A stretch of DNA of 64,000 nt from Echiichthys vipera (lineage: Eukaryota; Chordata; Actinopteri; Perciformes; Trachinidae). Shown in pieces: positions 32,441-42,452 of the stretch. Position numbers and translations under genes: made by a program. A model generated the notes under the pieces. It saw only the letters and a list, made by a program, of their open reading frames with translations. It was not told where the DNA came from and made no database searches. Numbering within the stretch: the first letter of the stretch is position 1; every line of letters starts with the position of its first letter. Location of the stretch: assembly GCA_963691815.1 (NCBI GenBank), contig OY829654.1, forward strand, positions 4,395,240-4,459,239. Direction: 5' to 3'.

Positions 32441-32530
32441 GTTATGAGCTGCTGACGCCTCTGTGCCTTCCTTTTTTAATGTATTTGTTTTTTTCAAATT
32501 TCAGCATTGACCCTGTTAATCCAGGAAACA

Positions 32531-33131
32531 CACGGTGCGTTTACATGCAGTTAAAAAAACCTGATTATAATCAGATTAGGCAATACTGTGGTTTCTAAAA
32601 TGCCAAATAAATAGCCTACCCCGTGTAAAATCTGAGTTTTCAAACCCCGGTTAAAAGACTTAGATAATTCCTTACGTAACCGTGGTATTCATGCAAATAA
32701 ATAGCTTATCCAGAGTAATATCGGGTTTCACGTCAACGCATGCTCCATGGGTTATAACTCCCCCTCCTCACTCCGCTGCAGTGGCTTTTGACCCGGAAAT
32801 AGAATAAACCATAGCAACGCCGCCAAAAGCAACAATAAAGCATTACCTTTAAACTGAGGGAGGACTTAACCATGGTAACTAACATCACATCCAAGATGTA
32901 ATTCTGTCCAAAGTTGGCTATTTTGCCGTCGCTTTCCAAGTTATTGTGATTTTGACAAAGGTGAACTGGGGGAAAAAATGTATGTTGTAAAAATGTACCG
33001 GAGGAAGAGTTACTCATTACTCATTTTTCCATTCAACCCCGCTCATGTAAACGGGTGGAACTTCAATGTGCGATTATTTCCTTAACCGGAGTAAGACCAT
33101 TTTCAGGTTACTGCTTTGCATGTAAAAGCAG
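32531..33131 (+). repeat. Inverted-repeat element family A, copy 2
   Basis: Same orientation and order as 14986-15524. Left end GTGCGTTTACATGCAG, right end (reversed) CTGCTTTTACATGCA. It carries about 60 bp more sequence near 32930-33000 than copy 1, consistent with indel decay. Noncoding. Confidence 0.75.
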
Positions 33132-34290
33132 TGACTGACAAGAAAGCGATCATAAGTAGGATTTCAGATAAAAGAAAGAAAATCGAAAGAAAACACCTTA
33201 TTCAGGATCAAACTGACAGAAATTTCAAAAGCTGCATTCAAATAAAGTTCTGTCTCAACAATTTGTCAGCTACACACATTTCTATAAAGATTTCTGTCGT
33301 ATCCTCAAAATATATAAGACAATTAGGAAGTAAGGGAAGACAGGCGAGGATAGTTATATAATATATATAATATTAGGCCCATAGCACAAAATGAGGCCCG
33401 ACGCACAGCGCATGTTCTGCGTTCAGGGAGGGGCAGCCCTGTTGACAGCTTATGACACCTTCTCCTTAGTCCCCCTATTACATCTTTCTTTTCGTTTTGC
33501 TCTTTTTCCTCCAATCTTCTTAGAAATCCCCACGCTGTGACCATCCTCAAAAAGCACAACCATATATTCAAACTTCATCTGCTCACTTCAAATGTCCCCA
33601 CAGGGCCTTGACTTCTGTGTGTCTGTGCAACATTTCATTGACCAATTTTTGTCTTCGTCCACTTTCCAAAAAAAGGGCCTCGGTAAAGTAATGACTGGGC
33701 AGATATCGATTTGTTTAGTTGGTCTGCTTTTTATGTATTTTTATTGCAGAGTGGAAATGCCTCAAAGTGCATTTCACGTAATGGTGCATTTTACCTGGAC
33801 CTGCAGTGACGAGACAGATTATAAGAGCAAAATGGCCTCTAAAAGCAATCCTATCTGCCCTGCTTTCCAAAAACAGCCGGTGCTGACAACTTGAGATCTG
33901 GATGTGTTGTAGCCCTTTGTTAGCCACACAGGAGTACGTTTTTATTCAGTTAACAGTGATGCTGATATAGATAAGTCAGATATGCTATCGTTTTAAACTT
34001 TATTTATTTATTTGTTTACTTCGGGCATGTCAGTTAGATAAATCATCATCACACCTTATCTTGGTTTACAATTCACATGACCGAAAAGGAAAGCGGGAGA
34101 AGCAAAAGCTTATCTAGTCCTGCCCCCGTTACCCACAGAATACATAATCTTCATCATACTATTTTTCTTATGTCCTTTGACAGGCTGTAGTCAGAGCTGT
34201 TGTCCAGCTCTAGACAGACAAACGGAAATAGTGTCAATATTTGTCCACCATGAGTAAGCAACAGTCCCGTCTTGTTGCCTGTCATGTATT
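33132..34290. other. Unassigned
   Basis: No gene seen. An alternating AT-rich stretch lies at 33350-33375. Confidence 0.5.
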
Positions 34291-34294
34291 TTCT

Positions 34295-34543
34295 TTAATC
34301 ATCCCTCTCTTCTGCAGCTTTCTCTGCGCTTAGCTTCGCCATATCCTCCTGAGTTGTGGCTACATCCGCTCGCATCCTGGCCACATATTTGAGGATTTCG
34401 GAGATGTCAGAGCGCATCCCAACTACAGCACTCCGAGCTGTGGTGTTGTAAGCCTTCACACTGATATGTTCAGCAGCGATCTTTCTCAGCTTACGGTGTT
34501 GCATGAACATTACCCATCCCAAGGCGAGCATTCCAATTGTCAT
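34295..34543 (-). CDS. Small single-pass membrane protein ORF, unrecognised
   Basis: From the first ATG (34543) the frame encodes 82 residues ending at TAA. It begins with a hydrophobic helix (M-T-I-G-M-L-A-L-G-W-V-M-F-M), then a basic stretch Q-H-R-K-L-R-K, then a long amphipathic, probably helical region with heptad-like spacing to an acidic-basic end. Reading continues upstream without ATG for 19 codons to a TGA. It is preceded on the same strand by a LINE RT fragment (34680-34975). The composition looks protein-like, with a clean topology, but I do not recognise the family. It may be a host exon captured or retrocopied with LINE sequence, or a real small gene. Confidence 0.35.
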   Translation of the reverse strand: MTIGMLALGWVMFMQHRKLRKIAAEHISVKAYNTTARSAVVGMRSDISEILKYVARMRADVATTQEDMAKLSAEKAAEERDD

Positions 34544-34679
34544 GAACGTGAATATGCACACATCCTCAACATCCTCCACATCCAGTGCCGCAAGGCACAC
34601 GACTCTTCACTTTTCCCATCCATCCAGGATGTATCCAGCCAGAAAGGTCCCGTCCAGGCATGCAGGTACACCAGATGCA

Positions 34680-34975
34680 TCAAAATATCATGGTTAATGG
34701 TGTCAAATTCTTTTTTCAGATCAATGAAGATTCCAATTGAGTGTAGTTTCTGGTCGATAGCATCAGTAATGATCTCCACAGACTCAGGTAAAGCTAGAGC
34801 AGTTGAGTGGTTTCTTCTGAATCCATATTAGCTGTCATGTAGCTGATTGTGTTTGTTGATGAAGTTGTCTAGCCTATTGTTAAGTAGTTTCTCTAGGATT
34901 TTTGACAGTTGTGGCAGTATTGAGACTGGTTTGTAATGGTCTGTAAGATTTCCATCTGGTTAATTGTCCATTTAA
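34680..34975 (-). pseudogene. LINE reverse transcriptase fragment
   Basis: Reverse-strand text includes G-I-F-I-D-L-K-K-E-F-D-T-I-N-H-D-I-L, the RT block with the first catalytic Asp, plus upstream text with several stops (34800-34975). The normal continuation after D-I-L is replaced near 34680 by unrelated sequence leading to the small ORF at 34543-34295. It is not the same subfamily as the L2 copies. Confidence 0.65.
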
Positions 34976-35265
34976 TCCCTATATATCAAAGACTGAGTTA
35001 CAAAAATGGTGATTGATCATATGACCCACTAATGAATTGCACTTGAATTTGCTGATTTGCTGAGAAATACCATCTGAGTTCTGTGGCAACTTTACATCAT
35101 TCCCCTTCTCTCTTCAGAACTCATGTCAGTCATGCAGCCATCTACTGATGTCATACAGTCAACACTGTTCAGTTTCCAAAGGAACTGGGAGATTAAGTCC
35201 CAGAGGTGTGCCTGCCATTACATCTTACCACCAAAGAGGCCACTAGAAACAACGCATCTCAATTC

Positions 35266-35273
35266 ATATAGAT
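35266..35273 (+). repeat. 8-bp target-site duplication, left
   Basis: ATATAGAT, repeated at 35476-35483. Confidence 0.9.
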
Positions 35274-35475
35274 CAGGGGTGTCAAACTGATCCAGTAAAG
35301 GGCCGTGTGGCTGCAGGTTTTATTTCCAACCAAGCAAGAACACACCTGACTCGACTTATTCAATCACCTGAACTGTCTTCAAACAGTTGATTTGTTGGAC
35401 CAGGTGTGTTTTTGATTGGTTGGAACGAAAACCTGCAGCCACACGGCCCTTTACTGGATCAGTTTGACACCCATG
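35274..35475. mobile_element. hAT-type foldback MITE, 202 bp
   Basis: The two ends (CAGGGGTGTCAAACTGATCC ... reversed CATGGGTGTCAAACTGATCC) form inverted repeats of about 50 bp, reaching AGGGCCGTGTGGCTGCAGG. The exact 8-bp duplication ATATAGAT on both sides and the CAGGGGTG terminus place it in hAT. Transcripts would form a hairpin. Noncoding. Confidence 0.93.
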
Positions 35476-35483
35476 ATATAGAT
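35476..35483 (+). repeat. 8-bp target-site duplication, right
   Basis: ATATAGAT, identical to 35266-35273. Confidence 0.9.
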
Positions 35484-36262
35484 TATAACTACAACAAGTT
35501 ATTCAAATAGTTTCTACTCTGATCGAGGCTGGTCCTGAGACATAAGGGAACTGTGAGATTAATCATCAAGCATGTATTTTGTTATTTTAGTAGATAATCA
35601 AGTAATATGATTTTTTTTCATGTCAATTATAAACTGCCAATTGATTGATTGTCAAAAACAGACATACTGTTTCACGTAGATGAAAAAGTTCAGTAAAATT
35701 TATATAGAGGACCAGTGTAGGAGGAAGAGAGATAAAATAAAAAATGAACAAATAAAGTAGGAACAGACCAGAAGATTGCAGGTTTGAAACTTTGAAGTCA
35801 GCTGATGAGATGGGTGAGGTATACAGCGAGAAAAAAATCTAAAATAGAACAACAAAACTATTGGATCAAAAACTTTAACAATATAAATACACAGTGGTGA
35901 AGCACTATGTTGCAGGTACATTTTGTTTCCCTTTCCTAAAGCCACATGTAAGAGTCAGAGCTTTAGAAAGCATTTAGTTATATTGCCCTGATCAATCCAA
36001 ATGTAATTTGCTGCCCTTAAAAAAACTGTTTTATCGCTTGCTCCTCTCCCGATGATCCAAAATAAATTTGAGACAAACCAAAACCCTTTCTGATGTTGTA
36101 TGCGACAGCAGAGAATACGGTTAGGGGACTGACTGGGACTTACAAAACTAAGTGATCACACAATCGTTCCATTTAAACACAGTTAACTTTGGACCATGGA
36201 TTGTCTTAAAATGAATCATCGACGTAACTACCTCACACTCATAACTATGTCAAAGACTTGAA

Positions 36263-36547
36263 AGGGCCCTATTAAGCTTTTCCTTATTTTCTGTCATATC
36301 TTGGTTTATTGTCAAATGTTCATGCTAAACATGACCAAAGTCTCAAATAAAGAGGTAAACGTGTTTATGGGTAACCAGTCAAACCCTCTCCCGCCCCCAA
36401 CAGGGCGTCTCAGACAGAGGGTGCTGCAGCCATGAGCAGTATGAAAAAACAAAGTGTTTTCTGAACATTAAAGCAAGTAAACATTTTCTAGCAGAAACAC
36501 AAAATACATGTATGAATCTAAAAAAGGGTAGAATAGTTCCCCTTTGA
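36263..36547. repeat. Dispersed MITE-like repeat
   Basis: Starts AAAGGGCCCTATTAAGC and ends AGAATAGTTCCCCTTTGAG, imperfect inverted ends. The inner text (CATGCTAAACATGACCAAAG) resembles a repeat I know from many fish introns. Superfamily not assigned, noncoding. Confidence 0.5.
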
Positions 36548-38340
36548 GTCACCATTGACTTTTGGTATCACATGGTACATAAACACTGGTCTCCTGGGTG
36601 AAAATGATTTCAAGTAAGATACATAGAACGATGAATGGAGGGAAAAAGGAATAAACAAACCAAAACCATATTAGCAGAATAAAAGGAAGAAAATAATAAT
36701 AAATTAATGAGAAGAAGAGTGGACACTGAATGACAGAATATCAGGATTAAGGTCTACAGCAATGAAGACAGACATTAAACAGTCACAGACCAAAGATTAA
36801 ATAGATACAAAATCCAATTACATATTTTGAAAAATCACCCAGTGAAGTGGAACAGGTATTATATCCAAATATGAGAAAGCAGGAAGAGAAGAAGAAAAAG
36901 ATTACAGAGGGTTAAACAAATTAATCTCCTTGTTTTATCTCCTGCATCCTCATTACTGGCTTGGTTTTTAGCCAGCAGAACTTCAACCCATCGTTGCTCT
37001 GAATAAAAGTCTTTTCACTGCCTTGTGATGATATTGCAAGATATTGCTGCAGGTTGAGTAAAACGATGATACATTTTGAAAAAAATAGCTGAGGACAAAG
37101 CAGCCCAAGCATTAAGAATAGAAAGAATAATGAATGAAGAATCCATTTCAAAGTATGCCAGCGCTTCAGGTATTTCGTTGAGAATAAATTCTGAAAAACC
37201 AAAGTCATTTGTAAGCCTCTCATAGAAGAGCACACCAAATGTGCTGGTTTAACCAAAAAGATTCTGAGTTCAGAAGATGTAATGGAACAGCCCATTCACA
37301 ACAGTTTTGACTAAAAGCTTAGTACAACCTACTGCTTGATTCATTACTCATAGGAAATTACTCATTGTGTTGAATTCTGAATGTTGATACCCTCAGATGT
37401 AGTAGTAGTAGTATCAAAAATGGGCAGCTATACATTTAACAGGTCCACCAGGAGTATAGCAATGTTGGGATTGAAGTCCCGAAACACACACACATGCACA
37501 GACAGGACATATAAACATGCAATTAACGGAGAGATGTCAGAGCAAGGGAGCTTCCAAATTGATCGGCGCCGCGAGCAGTTGGAAAATAAAAAATAAAAAA
37601 ATAAATTACATGAACATGTGAAAGGAGATGTGTTCTCAGTGGAGAGAGAGTAATCAGAGCAGGGGAGAAATAAAGTTTATAAAGATATGTGTGAAGATAT
37701 AAGTTTACAGTTTTCAGTTTGACAGGAAATTAAGTCCCATGGAGGAGTCCGGCCAGAGGACAAAATAAAAGTGTCTCCTTCAGGAATTCCTGACCAGGAA
37801 CAGCTAACACAGCTATTTTAAAATATTTTATTGATTTTAATCTTAATGGGACGCCTGAATGAATTAGAATTTTATCTAGTAAACAGTTAACTCCCTAATG
37901 TGTGTCTTGAGCTTTTATTTTGAAAGGTAAGAACGGAAGAAGTGAAGCTATCTGCTCTGCTTTTGTCGAGGTTGAAGTAGAGAAATAGTTTTCCATCTGC
38001 ACATAGCAGACGTCTGTTGTTGTCTTATAATCCTCCTAAGTAAACAGCACAATGTGATGAGAGGAAATCACCGACATTCAAAATAAAAACTTTAACAGGG
38101 AACTTAACAATAAGTAACACTCCACATTATGGCACATTCAGGTAATTTATAGATCCCAATAACACACATCAGGCTCACTGCAAATAAATAGCTTTACTGC
38201 CGCTGTGCATTCCCCAGTTGCTGACACATCCTTGATCACAGTGGTTCCCACAAAACTGATGGAAATGCAGGCTTGTTCGCTAGGTAGCATCAAGGTTCAA
38301 AGAATTCTGCACCGGTTCATGAACCCGTTCCCTGTCAGTT
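36548..38340. other. Unassigned AT-rich region
   Basis: Open frames here (for example the 124-residue frame at 36921-37295, reverse) have no recognisable motif or gene signals. Nothing else is seen. Confidence 0.5.
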
Positions 38341-39119
38341 AAAAAACACTATGGGCCTCATTTATCAATCTTGCGTGAAAACGGGCGCAGATCTGAGCGC
38401 AGAATTGGCCGTAGGAAAGGACCAGTGTGATTTATGAAACATTCGTATCGGACCAATCAGCCGCAGGCCTTGATAAATGCTGCGGCTGAATTCGATCGTC
38501 TTTAACATGTTACGTCCCTAAATATTCCTGTTTCGGAGGCCTCGCCCACTGAGGTCAAACACGGAGAGAAGGAACGCAGGTTAGAAAAGAAACTTTTCCG
38601 ACACACAGATCGGCATCCTGACATCCGAGATGGAGCAAAATAAAGATGTGCTTTTTGTCAGTCTTAAGAGTGGAATAAAAGGGGCCCATAAAAACGCTGT
38701 ATGGAAAAGAATAACGGCAGCACTCCACTGTGACCCGAGTGCGCCTGTGCGCACTGTTGGACAGGTGTAACCCAATTAAAAGCACACACCTTTGAACATA
38801 TGAATTGCAAGAAAAGCTGGGATTATATTTAGGAAACGCTGAGTCAAATACATTCAACTTGCTCAAAAGATCCATTTCATTCATTTTGTAATTATGGCTG
38901 CAGTATATTTCCACAGAACAGACAACAAGGTGTTGTTTTGTGTTCGCTATTATCCAAGTTTGTGATTTTAAACCCTTAAAATAGTTTAAAGACTGTAAGT
39001 AACCAATGTTCTGACCGTTGTGGGTTAGCTTTATATAAACTACTCCTTTAGGTGGAAACAACAGCCTTCTGATCCAGAATATCACCTATAATGCAAGGAG
39101 GTGCATTTCACGGCAGCGC

Positions 39120-39235
39120 TGCTGAATGCTGCAGAACACCGGCGCTCTTGCTCTGTAGCGGGGTTTGCCAGCAGGGTTATTAGGTATTCCGTAAGAGAAT
39201 ACCTTTGTCACCTAGAAGAACCATACCAAGATGTT
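39120..39235 (-). pseudogene. HARBI1-type transposase, C-terminal fragment
   Basis: Reverse-strand text L-G-D-K-G-I-P-L-R-N-T-L-I-T-L-L-A-N-P corresponds to the G-D-(K/R)-G-Y-P block that precedes the last catalytic Glu. The expected continuation is diverged. Confidence 0.65.
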
Positions 39236-39338
39236 AATCATCTGATACCTTGTTTGATTTAATGCAATTTATCGAGGGTAGCCACCAACCGAGGAGATGA
39301 CTTTGGCTCTGCAGTGCGTCTTGCTGCAGCCACGCGCC

Positions 39339-39395
39339 AACATATTCATTCATTCATTCAATGTCGGGGTCGCGGGGGGCTGGAGCCGAGCTGTT
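39339..39395 (-). repeat. Short RTE/Rex3-like 3' end piece
   Basis: CATTCATTCATTCA followed by GTCGGGGTCGCGGGGGGCTG and GGAGCCGAGCTG, matching the longer copy at 31148-31275. It interrupts the HARBI1 fragment. Confidence 0.7.
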
Positions 39396-39588
39396 TTGGA
39401 ATATAAAAGAATCGTGTGTGTCCCCCCTGGTCACCTGGCCACCACGTTTAAAAGCGACAGCTTGGCTTCACAAATCACCTGTACATTTATCGAGTGGTAG
39501 TTTTGGCGATTGACGAATGCGTAATCATTTATGGATGGTGCCTTCAGACGCACATGAGTACAATCAATTGCTCCAACCACAATTTTTA
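39390..39588 (-). pseudogene. HARBI1-type transposase core fragment
   Basis: Continuous reverse-strand reading of about 65 residues: V-G-A-I-D-C-T-H-V-R-L-K-A-P (first catalytic Asp), Y-A-F-V-N-R-Q-N-Y-H-S-I-N-V-Q, then N-V-V-A-R-W-P-G-G-T-H-D-S-F (second catalytic Asp). HARBI1 relatives are DDE nucleases of PIF/Harbinger transposons. The frame ends where the RTE-derived GC-rich piece begins near 39385. Confidence 0.85.
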
Positions 39589-39960
39589 TTTTTTTTATTC
39601 GTTTTCAGAATCCGTTTTTAACTGTTCTTAATATGTGACTGCTTATGCTTAATGACAGCTGAGGTTTGTTAATTATTTTCAGCCAGATTTTGCTGTGCTG
39701 CACCGCAAATACAAAGGCTGAAATGTGCGTACACGATCTCAGACCAGACGTGAGATTTGATCGTAGCTCCCGCTCACGTTCAAATTGATAAATGCCGACG
39801 TTTGCCAGGAAATGGTCGTACGCACGTTTTTCTGCCGTACGTTCGTTTGATAAATGAGGGCCTATGAGAGGCTGCTGTACAAATGCACACATATACACAC
39901 CACACATGCAACCGGTGCGGCCTGAAGAATTAATGATCAATGAGTGAAGTATAGTAATCA

Positions 39961-40627
39961 TGTGTTAGCGTCTGTATTGGTAATGATTAATGAGAGTGTG
40001 ATAATAAGACGAAATAAGTATAATCATTTAAGAATGTGATAGTATATGCCTCTGCTATTATTTGACCAGGCTCAAGCTTTTCTGCTTTCTCCAAAAGCAC
40101 ACGAACTTTTGGCAGTCAGTCAAGGTCACAAAGACAATGAAATAGCCAGCTTGCACAAACGCAAGTGGCAACTAGGTTGAGATTAAAGATTTGCTGTCCG
40201 TGTTGTGCTTCCTTCACAGATAAAGAAGAAGACTCCTGCTATACAGATGATACTCCGACGCGCAGGGAGGAAGATGGAGGCTGTAGCAGCTGCTACTTCT
40301 GAAATAAACATATGCACACACAAGCAGACACATAACCACGCCTTTGTAACAAGTTTATATGCTGGAGCAGATAGAATAGAGATCAGAACTTCTTGACTCT
40401 GATCACGGGTACTGTGTTGCACACAGATGCTTTAGATAGAGAATAGAACATTTCTCCAGACGTCTGTATAATCCGATGTCCCTCCTACTAATAAATGCCT
40501 GCTGGCGCACTAAACTACCAACGACTCTGCTGACTCCAGAAATCCTCCTGTAGAATTTGAATTACACAATATATACTCTGTGAGGTCCTTCTGATTTGCC
40601 TAAAATATTGTGTGTAAAATTCCTACA
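39961..40627 (+). mobile_element. Possible LTR followed by a primer-binding-like site
   Basis: The stretch begins TGTGTTAGCG and ends ATTCCTACA, with an AATAAA signal at about 40490. A few bases later TGGTGACCCAGACGTG (about 40635-40650) resembles the primer-binding region of fish LTR elements that start TGGTGACCC. No coding region follows; a Harbinger element begins within about 100 bp. Boundaries are inferred from the TG...CA rule only. Confidence 0.4.
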
Positions 40628-41101
40628 GAGAAACTTGGTGACCCAGACGTGATTCTAACAAGGAGGAGTGGGCAAAAGGAGCTGCAGAGGTTGGACCAGT
40701 GACCAAGTGGAGTCAATGGGAAAACTCTGAGTCTGTTAACCCTGAAATGAGGGAAACTCTGAGTTTTCCGTTTCACAAAGGGAGGTAACGCAAACCAGAG
40801 AGAGAGGGGTAACTCTAGCCTGTTTCACAAAGGGAGGTAACTTAACCTCTCGGTCAGTTACCATGGTAACATGCTCTCTGAAACTAACCTGGTCGGGACC
40901 AGGTTTTTCTCAGAAAACCTTGAGTTTCTCTCCGTCTCCGCCCTCTTTCAGCCACACACGGTGTTTGATTTCCTCATTCATTCAGTCAGCGGGCGAGTTT
41001 TGGCGTAGTATAGTTCTGCTATAGTTCCGTCTGTTTTTTCAGAAAATCATTGCAAAAATCAGACATTAGAAGTTATATTAGGTGGCGGCTATTTCACTAC
41101 C

Positions 41102-41345
41102 ATGGCGTGTCTTTTTGATAACAATCCCGTGGATGAAGCTGCAGCATTACTGCGCAGATAATTAAATATTCGTCGGGAGATGATTATCAAACTATTGATT
41201 ATAGATGTTCTTGCATTTCCAGGCAATTCTCATTTTGAGCGGTACCATTTCATATCCCAGCAGATATTCTGTGTTGCGCTGTGTTTTTTTGCAAACGGGA
41301 GTTTTTTTTATACAACGTATAAAAATCATTCAGTAGGCCTATATA
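41102..41345 (+). pseudogene. HARBI1-type transposase N-terminal piece, copy 1
   Basis: ATG 41102 starts M-A-C-L-F-D-N-N-P-V-D-E-A-A-A-L-L-R-R, then a stop. The text continues L-N-I-R-R-E-M-I-I-K, V-L-A-F-P-G-N-S-H-F-E-R-Y and C-V-A-L-C-F-F-A-N-G-S-F. This is the opening of HARBI1-like nucleases. The catalytic core is absent from this element. Confidence 0.8.
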
Positions 41346-41378
41346 GAAGTTATATTAGGTGGTGAATATTTCCACTAC

Positions 41379-41475
41379 CATGGCATGTCCTTTTGATAAC
41401 GATCCCGTGGATGAAGGTGACGCATTACCGCAAAGAGAATTAAATATTCGTCGGGAGATGATTATCAGACGTTGA
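41379..41475 (+). repeat. HARBI1 N-terminal piece, tandem copy 2
   Basis: Repeats about 41087-41190, starting ACTACCATGGCATGTCCTTT and including the GAGATGATTATCA segment. The encoded opening is closer to a normal HARBI1 start than copy 1 (M-A-C-P-F-D-N-D-P-V-D-E-G). Confidence 0.8.
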
Positions 41476-41899
41476 CGTCCTTAATATACTGCAGCCATAA
41501 TTACAAAATGAATGAAATGGATCTTTTAAGCAAGTTGAATGTATTTGACTTAGCGTTTCCTAAATATAATCCCAGCTTTTCTTGCAATTCATAGGTTCAA
41601 AAGTGTGTGCTTTTAATTGGGTTACCTGTATATAAACTACTCCTATAGGTGGAAACAACAGCCTTCTGATCCAGAATATCACCTATAATGCGAGGGGGTC
41701 CATTTCACGGCAGGGGAGCTGAATACGCACAACACCGTTTCATGTCACAGTCCATCTCATCCCTCCTTACATTTCCAACATTAACAACCAGTAATGCTCT
41801 TATATCACAGCAAATGGGAGTTTTTTTATACAACATATAAAACAGCAACTTACGGTAATATTTACTTTTCAATGTAAAACATGCTCAAAATGAGGTGCC

Positions 41900-42170
41900 A
41901 CCATGAGATTGTACCGATGTTTTACCTGTTTGAACAATGTTTTTATTTTTCATCTTAAGCTGCTGCCAAGTGCGCTACTCCCCCGCGGGGTTGCACTTAA
42001 ATTAAATAAGCTAATAGGCTCCCACTCAAGCATTTTCCCCTGTGATATTACTGTGATTGCAACAGGACTACATTTAAACTTATGCACTGACCCGAGCAGC
42101 AATGTTCTCCCGCACCATCTCCCTCTCTTTTGCTGCTGCATCGGTGTTACACGTTACATGCTCAAACTCC
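41900..42170 (-). pseudogene. Harbinger Myb/SANT-like ORF remnant
   Basis: Reverse-strand strings in shifting frames: C-N-T-D-A-A-A-K-E-R-E near 42135, and R-T-W-Q-Q-L-K-M-K-N-K-N-I-V-Q-T near 41930-41970. The W-Q-Q-L-K-x-K-x-K-N-I block is the third helix region of Myb/SANT (MSANTD/NAIF-like) proteins that accompany Harbinger nucleases and help bring them to the nucleus and to the ends. Confidence 0.65.
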
Positions 42171-42452
42171 CGTATGAGGGCATTAATATTTCCAATTCCA
42201 GGTGTAGCGTAGCCCTTCGCTTCCCCGTTGCCATGGTGACTCGTTGAATCAGGGCTCCATTGATGCTGTCTTTTTTTACTTGTGGTGCACGCGCTTAACT
42301 CCAGGTCAAACTACTCTGAGTTGATCAACCTAACGCAAATCTGCTGTTCTGGAACTGTAAACTCAGAGTTTCCCATCTCAGAGTAGATCAACTCAGAGTT
42401 CAGGGTTAGACTCAGAGTTTTTTGAACCTGCTTTGTGAAATGGGCCCCTGGT

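Larger units (their letters stand above)
38353..39862 (-). mobile_element. PIF/Harbinger DNA transposon A, 1510 bp, degraded
   Basis: Ends GGGCCTCATTTATCA and (reversed right end) GGCCCTCATTTATCA form inverted repeats, flanked by TAT at 38350-38352 and 39863-39865, a 3-bp duplication as expected for Harbinger. The reverse strand carries pieces of a HARBI1-type nuclease. A fragment of RTE 3' end (39339-39395) has inserted into or recombined with the nuclease region. A segment at 38765-38905 is shared in inverted orientation, and 39040-39110 in direct orientation, with the second Harbinger at 41480-41710. Confidence 0.85.
40720..42452 (+). mobile_element. PIF/Harbinger DNA transposon B, degraded
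   Basis: The right end (reversed: GGGGCCCATTTCACAAAGCAGG, then repeated AACTCTGAGT motifs) and the left region (GTTTCACAAAGGGAGGTAAC twice, at 40768 and 40829, with AACTCTGAGT motifs) form inverted subterminal repeats. Inside are a HARBI1-type N-terminal piece on the plus strand, duplicated, and a Myb/SANT-like piece on the minus strand, the two-gene arrangement of Harbinger elements. Left end not exactly defined. Confidence 0.8.

Noticed and set aside
35274..35475. Rho-independent terminator or microRNA hairpin
   Set aside because: The long hairpin is explained by hAT MITE inverted repeats with an exact target duplication.
36921..37295. 124-residue reverse frame
   Set aside because: Hydrophobic and low-complexity, overlapping another frame, with no gene signals.
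38555..39085. 176-residue reverse frame in Harbinger A
   Set aside because: No HARBI1 or Myb motif in this frame. Its DNA is the module shared with element B and shows stops there, so the opening is by chance.
41903..42247. 114-residue forward frame
   Set aside because: Antisense to the Myb/SANT-like remnant of Harbinger B.
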